Source of the DNA: Harmothoe impar
Taxonomy: Eukaryota; Annelida; Polychaeta; Phyllodocida; Polynoidae
Reading direction: 5' to 3'
Length of the DNA stretch: 64,000 bases
Assembly: GCA_947462335.1 (NCBI GenBank)
Contig: OX381721.1
Location: 2,294,001 to 2,358,000 of the forward strand
Part shown: one piece after another, positions 10,801-20,489 of the stretch
Layout of the letters: each line of letters begins with the position of its first letter
Position numbering within the stretch: position 1 is the first letter of the stretch
Program-made: the position numbers and the translations under genes
The notes under the pieces: generated by a model
What the model saw: only the letters and a program-made list of their open reading frames with translations
What the model was told of the DNA's origin: nothing
Database searches by the model: none

Positions 10801-11015
10801 ACTTGGCTAAAAAGTCAAGGGAAGCTGCTTCCGGCCAAAAGACCGCTGAAGCCGCTGCAGGGTTCGTTCAGCAAGAGAACGAGAAGTTAACCAAACGGTT
10901 ACAAGACATGAACGTAAAGTTTTACGGGGTGTTTGGCGTGACTATCGATACCTGGGATGGCACAGCTGAGCACGCGCTTGCTTTAATGAGAGCAAGAGAG
11001 GAACCTTTAGGTTAA
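7803..11015 (+). CDS. ORF3: unrecognised 1,070-residue zinc-finger protein, copy A
   Basis: I do not recognise this protein. The ATG at 7803 (context AACATGT) is the first after the predicted internal start site. The N-terminal third is acidic. A structured-looking segment (residues about 110-290) is followed by Ala/Thr/Pro-rich linkers. Next come two C2H2-like zinc fingers, C565-x4-C570-x19-H590-x4-H595 and C615-x2-C618-x10-H629-x4-H634. An Arg/Ser-rich basic patch (about 715-750, a possible nuclear signal) and a helical, coiled-coil-like C terminus (about 920-1055) complete it. There is no signal peptide or membrane segment, so it is not an envelope protein. It could be a nucleic-acid-binding accessory or regulatory factor; that is inference. 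The intact copy in B encodes the same protein as far as I compared. Confidence 0.85.
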   Translation: MSSETDHQQVDPLQEGDSASGGNVVVNQPDLVDQGSLDFLEQGEIMDVDVDSQSPLRPANVAANYLEGLDIEAISPADGRADTGDAEYQDQGLLYHGKPPADVEKPRPAVPTLGGFMSNYDGREVELHEDVLRLTAEGAPRRIDSLTSQAILLFLLVEEQEEMPPDWFVYWEALQKGLRVCYCLRRAVFDLHIADIDRLMPALPILSLDPNCGVAGMLLTGVNRYRARIGKLREPKTRKEYEIAAANTQGIVSYVLDVATIEDYMDSHHVKRDIAISCLVDEAVRTVRTRSSSAEEKARVKALKATPRGRGSKGERGASNRSSSADSNQSDEFVQERGRQARRNEKARLANLPDSVLAEGLPEQPSGGQPVIPRAEEVTDEAMDINEADTPEPSNTTTTTTPALVADMTAAAGAAAAVAAALVFNPARLSPLRSPAQSDPEEGEVPANAEEPGNAPEDPIPPNDVMRRVWQNANNKFRVFIPNSWEQCPIGPTNFGCPPETNCKGQSDDEDWIRNTPRDRPPSAFYQQWLDQLRILPDTYYSKEQKEKLLFAVNRWYSQRERNWCPFATCVNTIGTDRTIFVTKQRFLRHLCENHMHHCVVYHCDITVGRESQLCNGCLEPRRGELMRHMKDCHNMGISVARNRVNALHDAVCEQYKSLTEEQKAKIRPATPFYCEVADGKFKARIARVDGRHKFAMNDEEYTVLCTTRTSRRGGGSFRQPETRGSSRGKSRSARDRSRSPAVSPGPKRRHAGSNLEDLDNSYYGNYHAPEGRDYYREYPDPLFTDRKDRKRDSGGQAAATNMDYRSRRLSSSDSATSQPDHGGARPKEPATRTKASLPLTYHLGTTTKLTPRDVRSPTTPTRDMQGLTVKTEPKSLISVVTPRGITVPKAAAVAKAPQVDVKPVIPVTQDPVVIQPVAGTSRTETTGGVKLKYVPIVNYFSREEKASCEVGQRIVTEFQESQRELAVEYNTKMLGLFTHGLKIAHREEKALVAVGNADYLAKKSREAASGQKTAEAAAGFVQQENEKLTKRLQDMNVKFYGVFGVTIDTWDGTAEHALALMRAREEPLG

Positions 11016-12479
11016 AAAGACTAATAGAAGGTTCTGAGTCTATTTCTAATTTTTTTTAGGAATAGAGGAGGGAACTATAATAGTTTCCGGATAGATTAAT
11101 TGTTGTTTCATTTAATCTGACGTCATAAATTGTTTATGACGGGGTTTCCCTTTTGAGGGGAAGGGCATCTTTTTAGATGCATATGGATCAACGCGGGGGT
11201 GACCTTCCGTGGAAGCTCTGGACTTACCTAACTACTCAACTCTCAACTATAGCCTACCGATGGGGAATCAGGACTCCACCGGGAAGCTACCAACCTAACG
11301 TCCCTGAAACTAACTTTTGGGATACGTTACCGTGATGTGTTCCTGATACTATTATGCTGAGTTATAAACTGTTCCCGTCCAAAGGATTACGTGTCAAACA
11401 GACAATGCTCGTGGTTCCAGTTCTACTTATCTATTTCATGAACATTCCTGGAGCTAGGATTACGTGTTAAACGGACAGTACTCGTGGTTTCCAGCCGGAT
11501 TATAGTTATATATGTCATGAACTTTACTGGAGCGAGGACGGGATACTTATCGAGCTGTATACATATGAACTTACCTTCGGGTGATATTTATCCAAGAAAC
11601 AGTATTAAGAAGAGGAGAGCACCTCACTCATTCGTCTATTAGAAGCGGAGAGCACCTTGACCACAACTAGATCACCAGTAAGCTATATTTAATTGTGAGG
11701 GTTTCCGGGTACACTGCCAGGTTACTCATTAAAACGTTTTTAATATATATAATATATCATTATTATGTGATACATATCACCTCAGGTGTTCCAGTAAGGT
11801 ATTCTCATATTTGCCTTATGAATCGGGTTTCATAATATGCTACATATGAAGATCGTAGGATCTGATAAGCTAGGAAACGTGGCTACCCGTAATGTTATAT
11901 GAAGTCGTTAAGGCTATGTGTATATACTATATATACCGCCAGGTATTGTCGTGTGTGTTGACTCTGTTGTATGTTGCGAGAGATATTAATACTCCGGTTA
12001 TATAATCGGATTACCCGGCTTAGAACAAAGGCTGTGGTTACTGTTACCCATTGTGTGAATGTTTTCATTAAATCACAAATCAATGTAAGACGCTGGTGGT
12101 TGTGAGTCCTTATCAGGACTGGTTTTTAATAACTTTTCTGTTCAACTTAAATATATACACACCCCACGCGCATTTTTTTTAATAACCGAGTAAAGAAACT
12201 TCATAAGGAAGTCATATCGAAATGTGTCAAGCCGTTCGATTGTATGTATGATATTATATTCACTTGTCATAAAACATACCTAAATCATCTATTATGGTTG
12301 CTATTACAGTGTAATGCCATATTTATATTGAGTTTTATGATCTCGCTTGTGTAGTGTGTCGTGTTAATATGTTACGCCCCTAGTTACTGTATAGACAATA
12401 ACTATAAAGTCGTTGTTCTAAAAGGTTTTCTATATACTAGGAATACCGTATATATATTCATTACCACCTAGTTTTGTCT
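11016..12479 (+). other. 3' noncoding region of copy A
   Basis: About 1.46 kb without a credible ORF. Just after ORF3 come three small hairpins: a T-loop stem near 11,040-11,065, GTCATAAA/TTTATGAC at 11122-11140 and GCATCT/AGATGC at 11165-11180. A perfect CRE palindrome TGACGTCA lies at 11118-11125. Two imperfect direct copies of a segment of about 75 bases, each starting GGATTACGTGT, occupy about 11,385-11,535. The distal part is AT-rich. Confidence 0.7.
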
Positions 12480-12490
12480 AGGGGGGGTAG
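12480..12490 (+). other. Polypurine tract, copy A
   Basis: AGGGGGGGTAG abuts the LTR start TGTAGGGGC. This is the expected plus-strand priming site of reverse transcription. Identical tracts occur at 12,847-12,857 (minus strand, copy B) and 29,844-29,854 (fragment C). Confidence 0.85.
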
Positions 12491-12500
12491 TGTAGGGGCT

Positions 12501-12846
12501 ACACAGGTAAATCAGGTTTCTCTATAAATAGAGGAAACGGTCAGTATACAACTCTTAGCATACAACTCTGTCCGCACGGTTGGACATGTGAAGTCTCTCG
12601 TCAGTCGGGCCTGCACTGACTGCCGTTCCAGGTAAACACATGGGTCTTATATAACACCGGCTCTTAGATCACGTGGCCAGGTGGGTGGGTCGGCCGCCCA
12701 CCTGAGAGCGGCACACGGTCACCTGAAGAGGACCTGCGCCCTCTCCCGGGAACTGTGTGCACTAGCTCCAGGTGGAGAAGCCGAGTAAACAGACGTTACC
12801 CGGAAATACCGTGTATGAGATTAATATGTAATATTATGCCCCTACA
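12501..12846 (-). repeat. Truncated 3' LTR of copy B (LTR bases 1-346 of 484)
   Basis: Reverse complement of the first 346 LTR bases. It has the TATA box but lacks the last 138 bases, including the AATAAA signal. The junction to copy A is TGTAGGGGC, one extra T (12500), then ACACAGG, so a short GTGTAG/CTACAC inverted repeat sits on the join. Confidence 0.9.
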
Positions 12847-14321
12847 CTACCCCCCCTAGACAAAACTAGGTGGTAATGAATATATATACGGTATTCCTAG
12901 TATATAGAAAACCTTTTAGAACAACGACTTTATAGTTATTGTCTATACAGTAACTAGGGGCGTAACATATTAACACGACACACTACACAAGCGAGATCAT
13001 AAAACTCAATATAAATATGGCATTACACTGTAATAGCAACCATAATAGATGATTTAGGTATGTTTTATGACAAGTGAATATAATATCATACATACAATCG
13101 AACGGCTTGACATATTTCGATATGACTTCCTTATGAAGTTTCTTTACTCGGTTATTAAAAAAAATGCGCGTGGGGTGTGTATATATTTAAGTTGAACAGA
13201 AAAGTTATTAAAAACCAGTCCTGATAAGGACTCACAACCACCAGCGTCTTACATTGATTTGTGATTTAATGAAAACATTCACACAATGGGTAACAGTAAC
13301 CACAGCCTTTGTTCTAAGCCGGGTAATCCGATTATATAACCGGAGTATTAATATCTCTCGCAACATACAACAGAGTCAACACACACGACAATACCTGGCG
13401 GTATATATAGTATATACACATAGCCTTAACGACTTCATATAACATTACGGGTAGCCACGTTTCCTAGCTTATCAGATCCTACGATCTTCATATGTAGCAT
13501 ATTATGAAACCCGATTCATAAGGCAAATATGAGAATACCTTACTGGAACACCTGAGGTGATATGTATCACATAATAATGATATATTATATATATTAAAAA
13601 CGTTTTAATGAGTAACCTGGCAGTGTACCCGGAAACCCTCACAATTAAATATAGCTTACTGGTGATCTAGTTGTGGTCAAGGTGCTCTCCGCTTCTAATA
13701 GACGAATGAGTGAGGTGCTCTCCTCTTCTTAATACTGTTTCTTGGATAAATATCACCCGAAGGTAAGTTCATATGTATACAGCTCGATAAGTATCCCGTC
13801 CTCGCTCCAGTAAAGTTCATGACATATATAACTATAATCCGGCTGGAAACCACGAGTACTGTCCGTTTAACACGTAATCCTAGCTCCAGGAATGTTCATG
13901 AAATAGATAAGTAGAACTGGAACCACGAGCATTGTCTGTTTGACACGTAATCCTTTGGACGGGAACAGTTTATAACTCAGCATAATAGTATCAGGAACAC
14001 ATCACGGTAACGTATCCCAAAAGTTAGTTTCAGGGACGTTAGGTTGGTAGCTTCCCGGTGGAGTCCTGATTCCCCATCGGTAGGCTATAGTTGAGAGTTG
14101 AGTAGTTAGGTAAGTCCAGAGCTTCCACGGAAGGTCACCCCCGCGTTGATCCATATGCATCTAAAAAGATGCCCTTCCCCTCAAAAGGGAAACCCCGTCA
14201 TAAACAATTTATGACGTCAGATTAAATGAAACAACAATTAATCTATCCGGAAACTATTATAGTTCCCTCCTCTATTCCTAAAAAAAATTAGAAATAGACT
14301 CAGAACCTTCTATTAGTCTTT
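12847..14321 (-). other. 3' noncoding region and polypurine tract of copy B
   Basis: The full-length noncoding tail in inverse orientation, with the polypurine tract at 12,847-12,857. It matches copies A and C apart from at least one private base change near 13,110. No credible gene is present. Confidence 0.85.
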
Positions 14322-16037
14322 TTAACCTAAAGGTTCCTCTCTTGCTCTCATTAAAGCAAGCGCGTGCTCAGCTGTGCCATCCCAGGTATCGATAGTCACG
14401 CCAAACACCCCGTAAAACTTTACGTTCATGTCTTGTAACCGTTTGGTTAACTTCTCGTTCTCTTGCTGAACGAACCCTGCAGCGGCTTCAGCGGTCTTTT
14501 GGCCGGAAGCAGCTTCCCTTGACTTTTTAGCCAAGTAATCAGCATTGCCAACAGCGACTAATGCTTTCTCCTCCCGATGGGCAATCTTTAGGCCATGCGT
14601 GAACAGGCCTAACATCTTGGTGTTATATTCCACCGCCAGCTCGCGTTGGGACTCCTGGAATTCTGTTACGATCCTTTGTCCCACTTCGCAGCTCGCCTTC
14701 TCTTCCCTAGAGAAGTAGTTGACTATCGGGACGTATTTTAATTTTACGCCACCGGTAGTTTCAGTGCGGGAGGTGCCCGCGACTGGCTGGATGACAACCG
14801 GATCCTGGGTTACAGGAATCACGGGTTTAACATCCACTTGCGGCGCTTTCGCAACCGCTGCAGCCTTCGGGACAGTTATGCCCCGAGGCGTCACCACTGA
14901 GATTAGTGATTTTGGTTCTGTTTTCACGGTCAAGCCCTGCATGTCCCGAGTTGGGGTAGTGGGCGACCGGACGTCCCTGGGGGTTAGCTTTGTAGTGGTC
15001 CCCAGATGGTACGTCAAAGGCAGGGAAGCCTTTGTTCTGGTAGCCGGTTCTTTAGGCCGGGCACCGCCATGGTCAGGTTGACTGGTGGCACTGTCTGAAC
15101 TGCTCAGACGTCTGGAACGGTAATCCATGTTAGTCGCCGCTGCTTGACCACCGGAATCACGTTTCCGATCTTTCCGGTCTGTAAACAGCGGGTCTGGATA
15201 CTCGCGATAATAGTCGCGACCTTCCGGGGCATGATAATTCCCATAGTAGGAATTATCGAGATCCTCTAAGTTGGATCCGGCATGTCTCCGTTTTGGTCCT
15301 GGTGAGACCGCAGGAGATCGAGAGCGGTCGCGGGCGGACCGGCTCTTCCCCCGGGAACTACCCCGGGTTTCCGGCTGACGGAAACTACCGCCACCTCTGC
15401 GGGAAGTACGGGTAGTGCATAACACCGTATACTCCTCGTCATTCATGGCGAACTTATGTCGTCCGTCCACTCTGGCAATCCGGGCTTTGAACTTCCCATC
15501 TGCGACTTCGCAGTAGAAGGGAGTTGCCGGCCGGATCTTAGCCTTTTGTTCCTCCGTGAGTGACTTATACTGTTCACAAACGGCGTCATGTAGCGCATTC
15601 ACACGATTGCGAGCTACACTGATTCCCATGTTATGGCAATCCTTCATGTGGCGCATAAGCTCACCTCTACGGGGTTCTAAACACCCGTTACATAGTTGGG
15701 ATTCCCTACCTACTGTGATATCACAGTGATACACCACACAGTGGTGCATGTGGTTCTCACAGAGGTGTCGCAGAAACCGTTGCTTTGTTACAAAGATGGT
15801 TCTGTCTGTGCCAATCGTGTTTACACATGTAGCGAATGGGCACCAATTCCTTTCCCGCTGACTGTACCAGCGGTTAACCGCAAAAAGAAGTTTTTCCTTC
15901 TGCTCCTTACTGTAGTAAGTGTCTGGCAGGATCCTGAGTTGATCTAGCCACTGCTGATAAAAAGCAGACGGAGGACGGTCCCGGGGGGTATTCCGGATCC
16001 AATCCTCATCATCACTTTGACCTTTGTTACAAGACAT
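14322..16037 (-). pseudogene. Duplicated C-terminal fragment of ORF3 (B1) with a new in-frame ATG
   Basis: This holds the last 567 or so codons of ORF3, from the residues just before the first zinc finger to the normal stop. Homology to ORF3 ends at 16,025. The following 11 bases (16,026-16,036) are filler, and with the joined noncoding DNA they supply an in-frame ATG, so a 571-residue protein starting MSCNKGQ could be read. It has no ORF3 promoter upstream. The segment carries both zinc fingers, the Arg/Ser patch and the coiled-coil tail. Confidence 0.82.
16026..16036. other. Filler sequence at the internal duplication junction of copy B
   Basis: Eleven bases belong to neither flank. Together with three flanking bases they form GTTACAAGACATGA, a 14-base match to the plus-strand ORF3 coding sequence near 10,898. 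This looks like templated filler from strand switching or end joining. Confidence 0.6.
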
Positions 16038-16804
16038 GAGGTGATATGTATCACATAATAATGATATATTATATATATTAAAAACGTTTTAATGAGTAAC
16101 CTGGCAGTGTACCCGGAAACCCTCACAATTAAATATAGCTTACTGGTGATCTAGTTGTGGTCAAGGTGCTCTCCGCTTCTAATAGACGAATGAGTGAGGT
16201 GCTCTCCTCTTCTTAATACTGTTTCTTGGATAAATATCACCCGAAGGTAAGTTCATATGTATACAGCTCGATAAGTATCCCGTCCTCGCTCCAGTAAAGT
16301 TCATGACATATATAACTATAATCCGGCTGGAAACCACGAGTACTGTCCGTTTAACACGTAATCCTAGCTCCAGGAATGTTCATGAAATAGATAAGTAGAA
16401 CTGGAACCACGAGCATTGTCTGTTTGACACGCAATCCTTTGGACGGGAACAGTTTATAACTCAGCATAATAGTATCAGGAACACATCACGGTAACGTATC
16501 CCAAAAGTTAGTTTCAGGGACGTTAGGTTGGTAGCTTCCCGGTGGAGTCCTGATCCCCCATCGGTAGGCTATAGTTGAGAGTTGAGTAGTTAGGTAAGTC
16601 CAGAGCTTCCACGGAAGGTCACCCCCGCGTTGATCCATATGCATCTAAAAAGATGCCCTTCCCCTAAAAAGGGAAACCCCGTCATAAACAATTTATGACG
16701 TCAGATTAAATGAAACAACAATTAATCTATCCGGAAACTATTATAGTTCCCTCCTCTATTCCTAAAAAAATTAGAAATAGACTCAGAACCTTCTATTAGT
16801 CTTT
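16037..16804 (-). other. Truncated inner copy of the 3' noncoding region (B2)
   Basis: The first 768 or so bases of the noncoding tail after the intact ORF3 of copy B, ending at the counterpart of copy-A base 11,784. It differs from the matching parts of A, C and B1 at several sites, for example 16,431, 16,553, 16,664 and a seven- rather than eight-A run near 16,765. Confidence 0.82.
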
Positions 16805-19800
16805 TTAACCTAAAGGTTCCTCTCTTGCTCTCATTAAAGCAAGCGCGTGCTCAGCTGTGCCATCCCAGGTATCGATAGTCACGCCAAACACCCCGTAAAA
16901 CTTTACGTTCATGTCTTGTAACCGTTTGGTTAACTTCTCGTTCTCTTGCTGAACGAACCCTGCGGCGGCTTCAGCGGTCTTTTGGCCGGAAGCAGCTTCC
17001 CTTGACTTTTTAGCCAAGTAATCAGCATTGCCAACAGCGACTAATGCTTTCTCCTCCCGATGGGCAATCTTTAGGCCATGCGTGAACAGGCCTAACATCT
17101 TGGTGTTATATTCCACCGCCAGCTCGCGTTGGGACTCCTGGAATTCTGTTACGATCCTTTGTCCCACTTCGCAGCTCGCCTTCTCTTCCCTAGAGAAGTA
17201 GTTGACTATCGGGACGTATTTTAATTTTACGCCACCGGTAGTTTCAGTGCGGGAGGTGCCCGCGACTGGCTGGATGACAACCGGATCCTGGGTTACAGGA
17301 ATCACGGGTTTAACATCCACTTGCGGCGCTTTCGCAACCGCTGCAGCCTTCGGGACAGTTATGCCCCGAGGCGTCACCACTGAGATTAGTGATTTTGGTT
17401 CTGTTTTCACGGTCAAGCCCTGCATGTCCCGAGTTGGGGTAGTGGGCGACCGGACGTCCCTGGGGGTTAGCTTTGTAGTGGTCCCCAGATGGTACGTCAA
17501 AGGCAGGGAAGCCTTTGTTCTGGTAGCCGGTTCTTTAGGCCGGGCACCGCCATGGTCAGGTTGACTGGTGGCACTGTCTGAACTGCTCAGACGTCTGGAA
17601 CGGTAATCCATGTTAGTCGCCGCTGCTTGACCACCGGAATCACGTTTCCGATCTTTCCGGTCTGTAAACAGCGGGTCTGGATACTCGCGATAATAGTCGC
17701 GACCTTCCGGGGCATGATAATTCCCATAGTAGGAATTATCGAGATCCTCTAAGTTGGATCCGGCATGTCTCCGTTTTGGTCCTGGTGAGACCGCAGGAGA
17801 TCGAGAGCGGTCGCGGGCGGACCGGCTCTTCCCCCGGGAACTACCCCGGGTTTCCGGCTGACGGAAACTACCGCCACCTCTGCGGGAAGTACGGGTAGTG
17901 CATAACACCGTATACTCCTCGTCATTCATGGCGAACTTATGTCGTCCGTCCACTCTGGCAATCCGGGCTTTGAACTTCCCATCTGCGACTTCGCAGTAGA
18001 AGGGAGTTGCCGGCCGGATCTTAGCCTTTTGTTCCTCCGTGAGTGACTTATACTGTTCACAAACGGCGTCATGTAGCGCATTCACACGATTGCGAGCTAC
18101 ACTGATTCCCATGTTATGGCAATCCTTCATGTGGCGCATAAGCTCACCTCTACGGGGTTCTAAACACCCGTTACATAGTTGGGATTCCCTACCTACTGTG
18201 ATATCACAGTGATACACCACACAGTGGTGCATGTGGTTCTCACAGAGGTGTCGCAGAAACCGTTGCTTTGTTACAAAGATGGTTCTGTCTGTGCCAATCG
18301 TGTTTACACATGTAGCGAATGGGCACCAATTCCTTTCCCGCTGACTGTACCAGCGGTTAACCGCAAAAAGAAGTTTTTCCTTCTGCTCCTTACTGTAGTA
18401 AGTGTCTGGCAGGATCCTGAGTTGATCTAGCCACTGCTGATAAAAAGCAGACGGAGGACGGTCCCGGGGGGTATTCCGGATCCAATCCTCATCATCACTT
18501 TGACCTTTACAGTTGGTCTCAGGTGGACATCCGAAATTGGTGGGACCAATCGGACACTGTTCCCATGAATTGGGAATAAACACGCGGAACTTATTGTTAG
18601 CGTTCTGCCAGACTCGCCTCATCACGTCATTAGGCGGGATGGGGTCTTCTGGGGCATTTCCTGGTTCCTCAGCGTTAGCCGGAACCTCTCCCTCTTCCGG
18701 GTCCGACTGAGCCGGACTACGGAGAGGGCTGAGACGTGCTGGATTGAATACCAGCGCAGCCGCCACGGCGGCCGCTGCTCCCGCGGCGGCGGTCATGTCT
18801 GCCACAAGGGCCGGGGTGGTGGTGGTGGTGGTGTTGGAGGGTTCCGGAGTATCGGCTTCGTTTATATCCATCGCCTCATCCGTTACCTCCTCAGCCCTGG
18901 GAATAACGGGCTGTCCTCCGGAAGGTTGTTCCGGTAATCCCTCTGCTAGTACAGAGTCCGGCAAGTTAGCTAATCTTGCCTTCTCGTTCCGGCGAGCCTG
19001 ACGTCCTCTCTCCTGGACAAACTCGTCAGACTGGTTGCTGTCAGCCGAGCTTGACCGGTTTGAGGCGCCCCTCTCACCTTTACTGCCGCGCCCCCTAGGT
19101 GTGGCTTTCAGCGCTTTTACTCGCGCCTTCTCCTCCGCACTGGAAGATCTGGTTCGTACCGTACGAACCGCCTCATCAACCAAACAAGATATGGCAATAT
19201 CTCGTTTGACGTGGTGAGAATCCATGTAGTCCTCAATAGTGGCTACATCCAGGACATACGAGACTATTCCCTGCGTATTAGCGGCAGCAATCTCGTACTC
19301 CTTCCGGGTTTTGGGCTCTCGGAGTTTCCCGATTCGCGCCCGGTATCTGTTGACACCAGTCAACAACATCCCGGCAACTCCACAATTCGGGTCCAAAGAC
19401 AGAATTGGGAGTGCGGGCATTAACCTGTCGATGTCCGCGATGTGTAAATCGAAGACAGCTCGTCGTAAGCAGTAGCATACGCGCAGTCCTTTCTGGAGTG
19501 CCTCCCAGTACACAAACCAGTCCGGGGGCATCTCCTCCTGCTCCTCCACTAACAGGAAGAGCAATATGGCCTGACTCGTGAGTGAGTCAATCCGGCGGGG
19601 AGCTCCCTCCGCCGTGAGCCTCAGCACGTCCTCGTGCAGTTCTACTTCACGTCCGTCGTAATTGGACATGAAGCCTCCCAGGGTGGGTACGGCCGGGCGG
19701 GGTTTTTCAACGTCCGCCGGCGGTTTCCCATGGTACAATAGTCCCTGATCCTGATACTCAGCGTCACCGGTATCAGCGCGACCGTCAGCAGGGCTGATGG

Positions 19801-20017
19801 CCTCAATGTCTAGACCTTCCAAGTAATTGGCGGCGACATTAGCGGGGCGAAGCGGTGACTGAGAGTCAACGTCGACGTCCATTATCTCCCCTTGTTCCAG
19901 GAAATCCAGAGATCCCTGGTCCACGAGGTCAGGTTGATTAACAACCACATTTCCTCCGCTAGCGGAGTCGCCCTCTTGAAGAGGGTCCACCTGTTGGTGA
20001 TCTGTCTCGGAAGACAT
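16805..20017 (-). CDS. ORF3, copy B (intact)
   Basis: A 1,070-residue protein matching ORF3 of copy A, including both zinc fingers and the coiled-coil tail. The ATG at 20,017 is used as in copy A. The frame runs open further upstream here only because one A is missing from the leader (three A's instead of four near 20,053), so a longer N terminus would be an artefact. The silent change near 16,965 is shared with no other copy. Confidence 0.85.
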   Translation of the reverse strand: MSSETDHQQVDPLQEGDSASGGNVVVNQPDLVDQGSLDFLEQGEIMDVDVDSQSPLRPANVAANYLEGLDIEAISPADGRADTGDAEYQDQGLLYHGKPPADVEKPRPAVPTLGGFMSNYDGREVELHEDVLRLTAEGAPRRIDSLTSQAILLFLLVEEQEEMPPDWFVYWEALQKGLRVCYCLRRAVFDLHIADIDRLMPALPILSLDPNCGVAGMLLTGVNRYRARIGKLREPKTRKEYEIAAANTQGIVSYVLDVATIEDYMDSHHVKRDIAISCLVDEAVRTVRTRSSSAEEKARVKALKATPRGRGSKGERGASNRSSSADSNQSDEFVQERGRQARRNEKARLANLPDSVLAEGLPEQPSGGQPVIPRAEEVTDEAMDINEADTPEPSNTTTTTTPALVADMTAAAGAAAAVAAALVFNPARLSPLRSPAQSDPEEGEVPANAEEPGNAPEDPIPPNDVMRRVWQNANNKFRVFIPNSWEQCPIGPTNFGCPPETNCKGQSDDEDWIRNTPRDRPPSAFYQQWLDQLRILPDTYYSKEQKEKLLFAVNRWYSQRERNWCPFATCVNTIGTDRTIFVTKQRFLRHLCENHMHHCVVYHCDITVGRESQLCNGCLEPRRGELMRHMKDCHNMGISVARNRVNALHDAVCEQYKSLTEEQKAKIRPATPFYCEVADGKFKARIARVDGRHKFAMNDEEYTVLCTTRTSRRGGGSFRQPETRGSSRGKSRSARDRSRSPAVSPGPKRRHAGSNLEDLDNSYYGNYHAPEGRDYYREYPDPLFTDRKDRKRDSGGQAAATNMDYRSRRLSSSDSATSQPDHGGARPKEPATRTKASLPLTYHLGTTTKLTPRDVRSPTTPTRDMQGLTVKTEPKSLISVVTPRGITVPKAAAVAKAPQVDVKPVIPVTQDPVVIQPVAGTSRTETTGGVKLKYVPIVNYFSREEKASCEVGQRIVTEFQESQRELAVEYNTKMLGLFTHGLKIAHREEKALVAVGNADYLAKKSREAASGQKTAEAAAGFVQQENEKLTKRLQDMNVKFYGVFGVTIDTWDGTAEHALALMRAREEPLG

Positions 20018-20489
20018 GTTTGTCACACTCAAGAAAAGTGTTATTGATGGATTTAAGGGGGTCCACCTCCCCACAGCGACAGTGGTCGTGTCCGAGCTCT
20101 CACGTCTGCTCTGGACCGCCTCTCAACCCCAACTGGCGATTCCCGCCGCTCCGCGGGCCTTATATAAGGCGCGCCACCGCGCATGCGCAACCCCGCGCGT
20201 CCCGTGACCCAGTTCCTTGGAACCAGGTCACCGCGCGTTCTAATTGTAAACAGGTACCCTTATTCCACGTGTTAATCCTTACGCTCTGTCAACTCGTCTA
20301 GAGTATCAATGAAATATATATGAATGGCATAATAAAGCACATTCACCGGATTATCCGTCCATCACCCATGGGATCCTTGACAGGGGGACTATCACGATCA
20401 TTCTGACCGTACTTACTTCCACACATAACTGATTACAACATTAAAATATTTAACAAGATTACAGGACACCACACTCGTTGTGTACCGGC
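20018..20489 (-). promoter_or_regulatory. Internal ORF3 promoter region, copy B
   Basis: The same block as in copy A: TATA box at 20,160-20,166 and the NRF-1-like palindrome at 20,179-20,189. There is no ATG between the expected start site near 20,136 and the ORF3 start. Confidence 0.62.

Larger units (their letters stand above)
1..12499 (+). mobile_element. Ty3/Gypsy-type LTR retrotransposon, copy A (3' LTR almost absent)
   Basis: The order is LTR, primer binding site, gag, pol (protease, RT, RNase H, integrase), ORF3, long noncoding tail and polypurine tract. The domain order with integrase after RNase H is that of Ty3/Gypsy (Metaviridae). The LTR of fragment C is 484 bases, so an intact element would be about 13 kb, large for the group, mostly because of ORF3 and its flanks. 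The first 23 LTR bases lie outside the window. At the other end only the first nine LTR bases (12491-12499) are present before the sequence switches to inverted copy B. All three reading frames are uninterrupted, which points to a young element. I cannot assign the clade from sequence alone. Confidence 0.93.

Noticed and set aside
7803..11015. ORF3 as a retroviral envelope gene by position
   Set aside because: I see no signal peptide, no membrane segment and no furin-like site; zinc fingers and a basic patch point to an internal protein.
11895..12083. 62-codon frame in the noncoding tail, repeated at 13,254-13,442 and 29,259-29,447
   Set aside because: It is present in all copies only because the copies are near identical; it is short, antisense and has no supporting signal.
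20018..20074. N-terminal extension of ORF3 in copy B
   Set aside because: It arises from a one-base deletion in the leader and is out of frame in copy A; the shared ATG at 20,017 is the better start.
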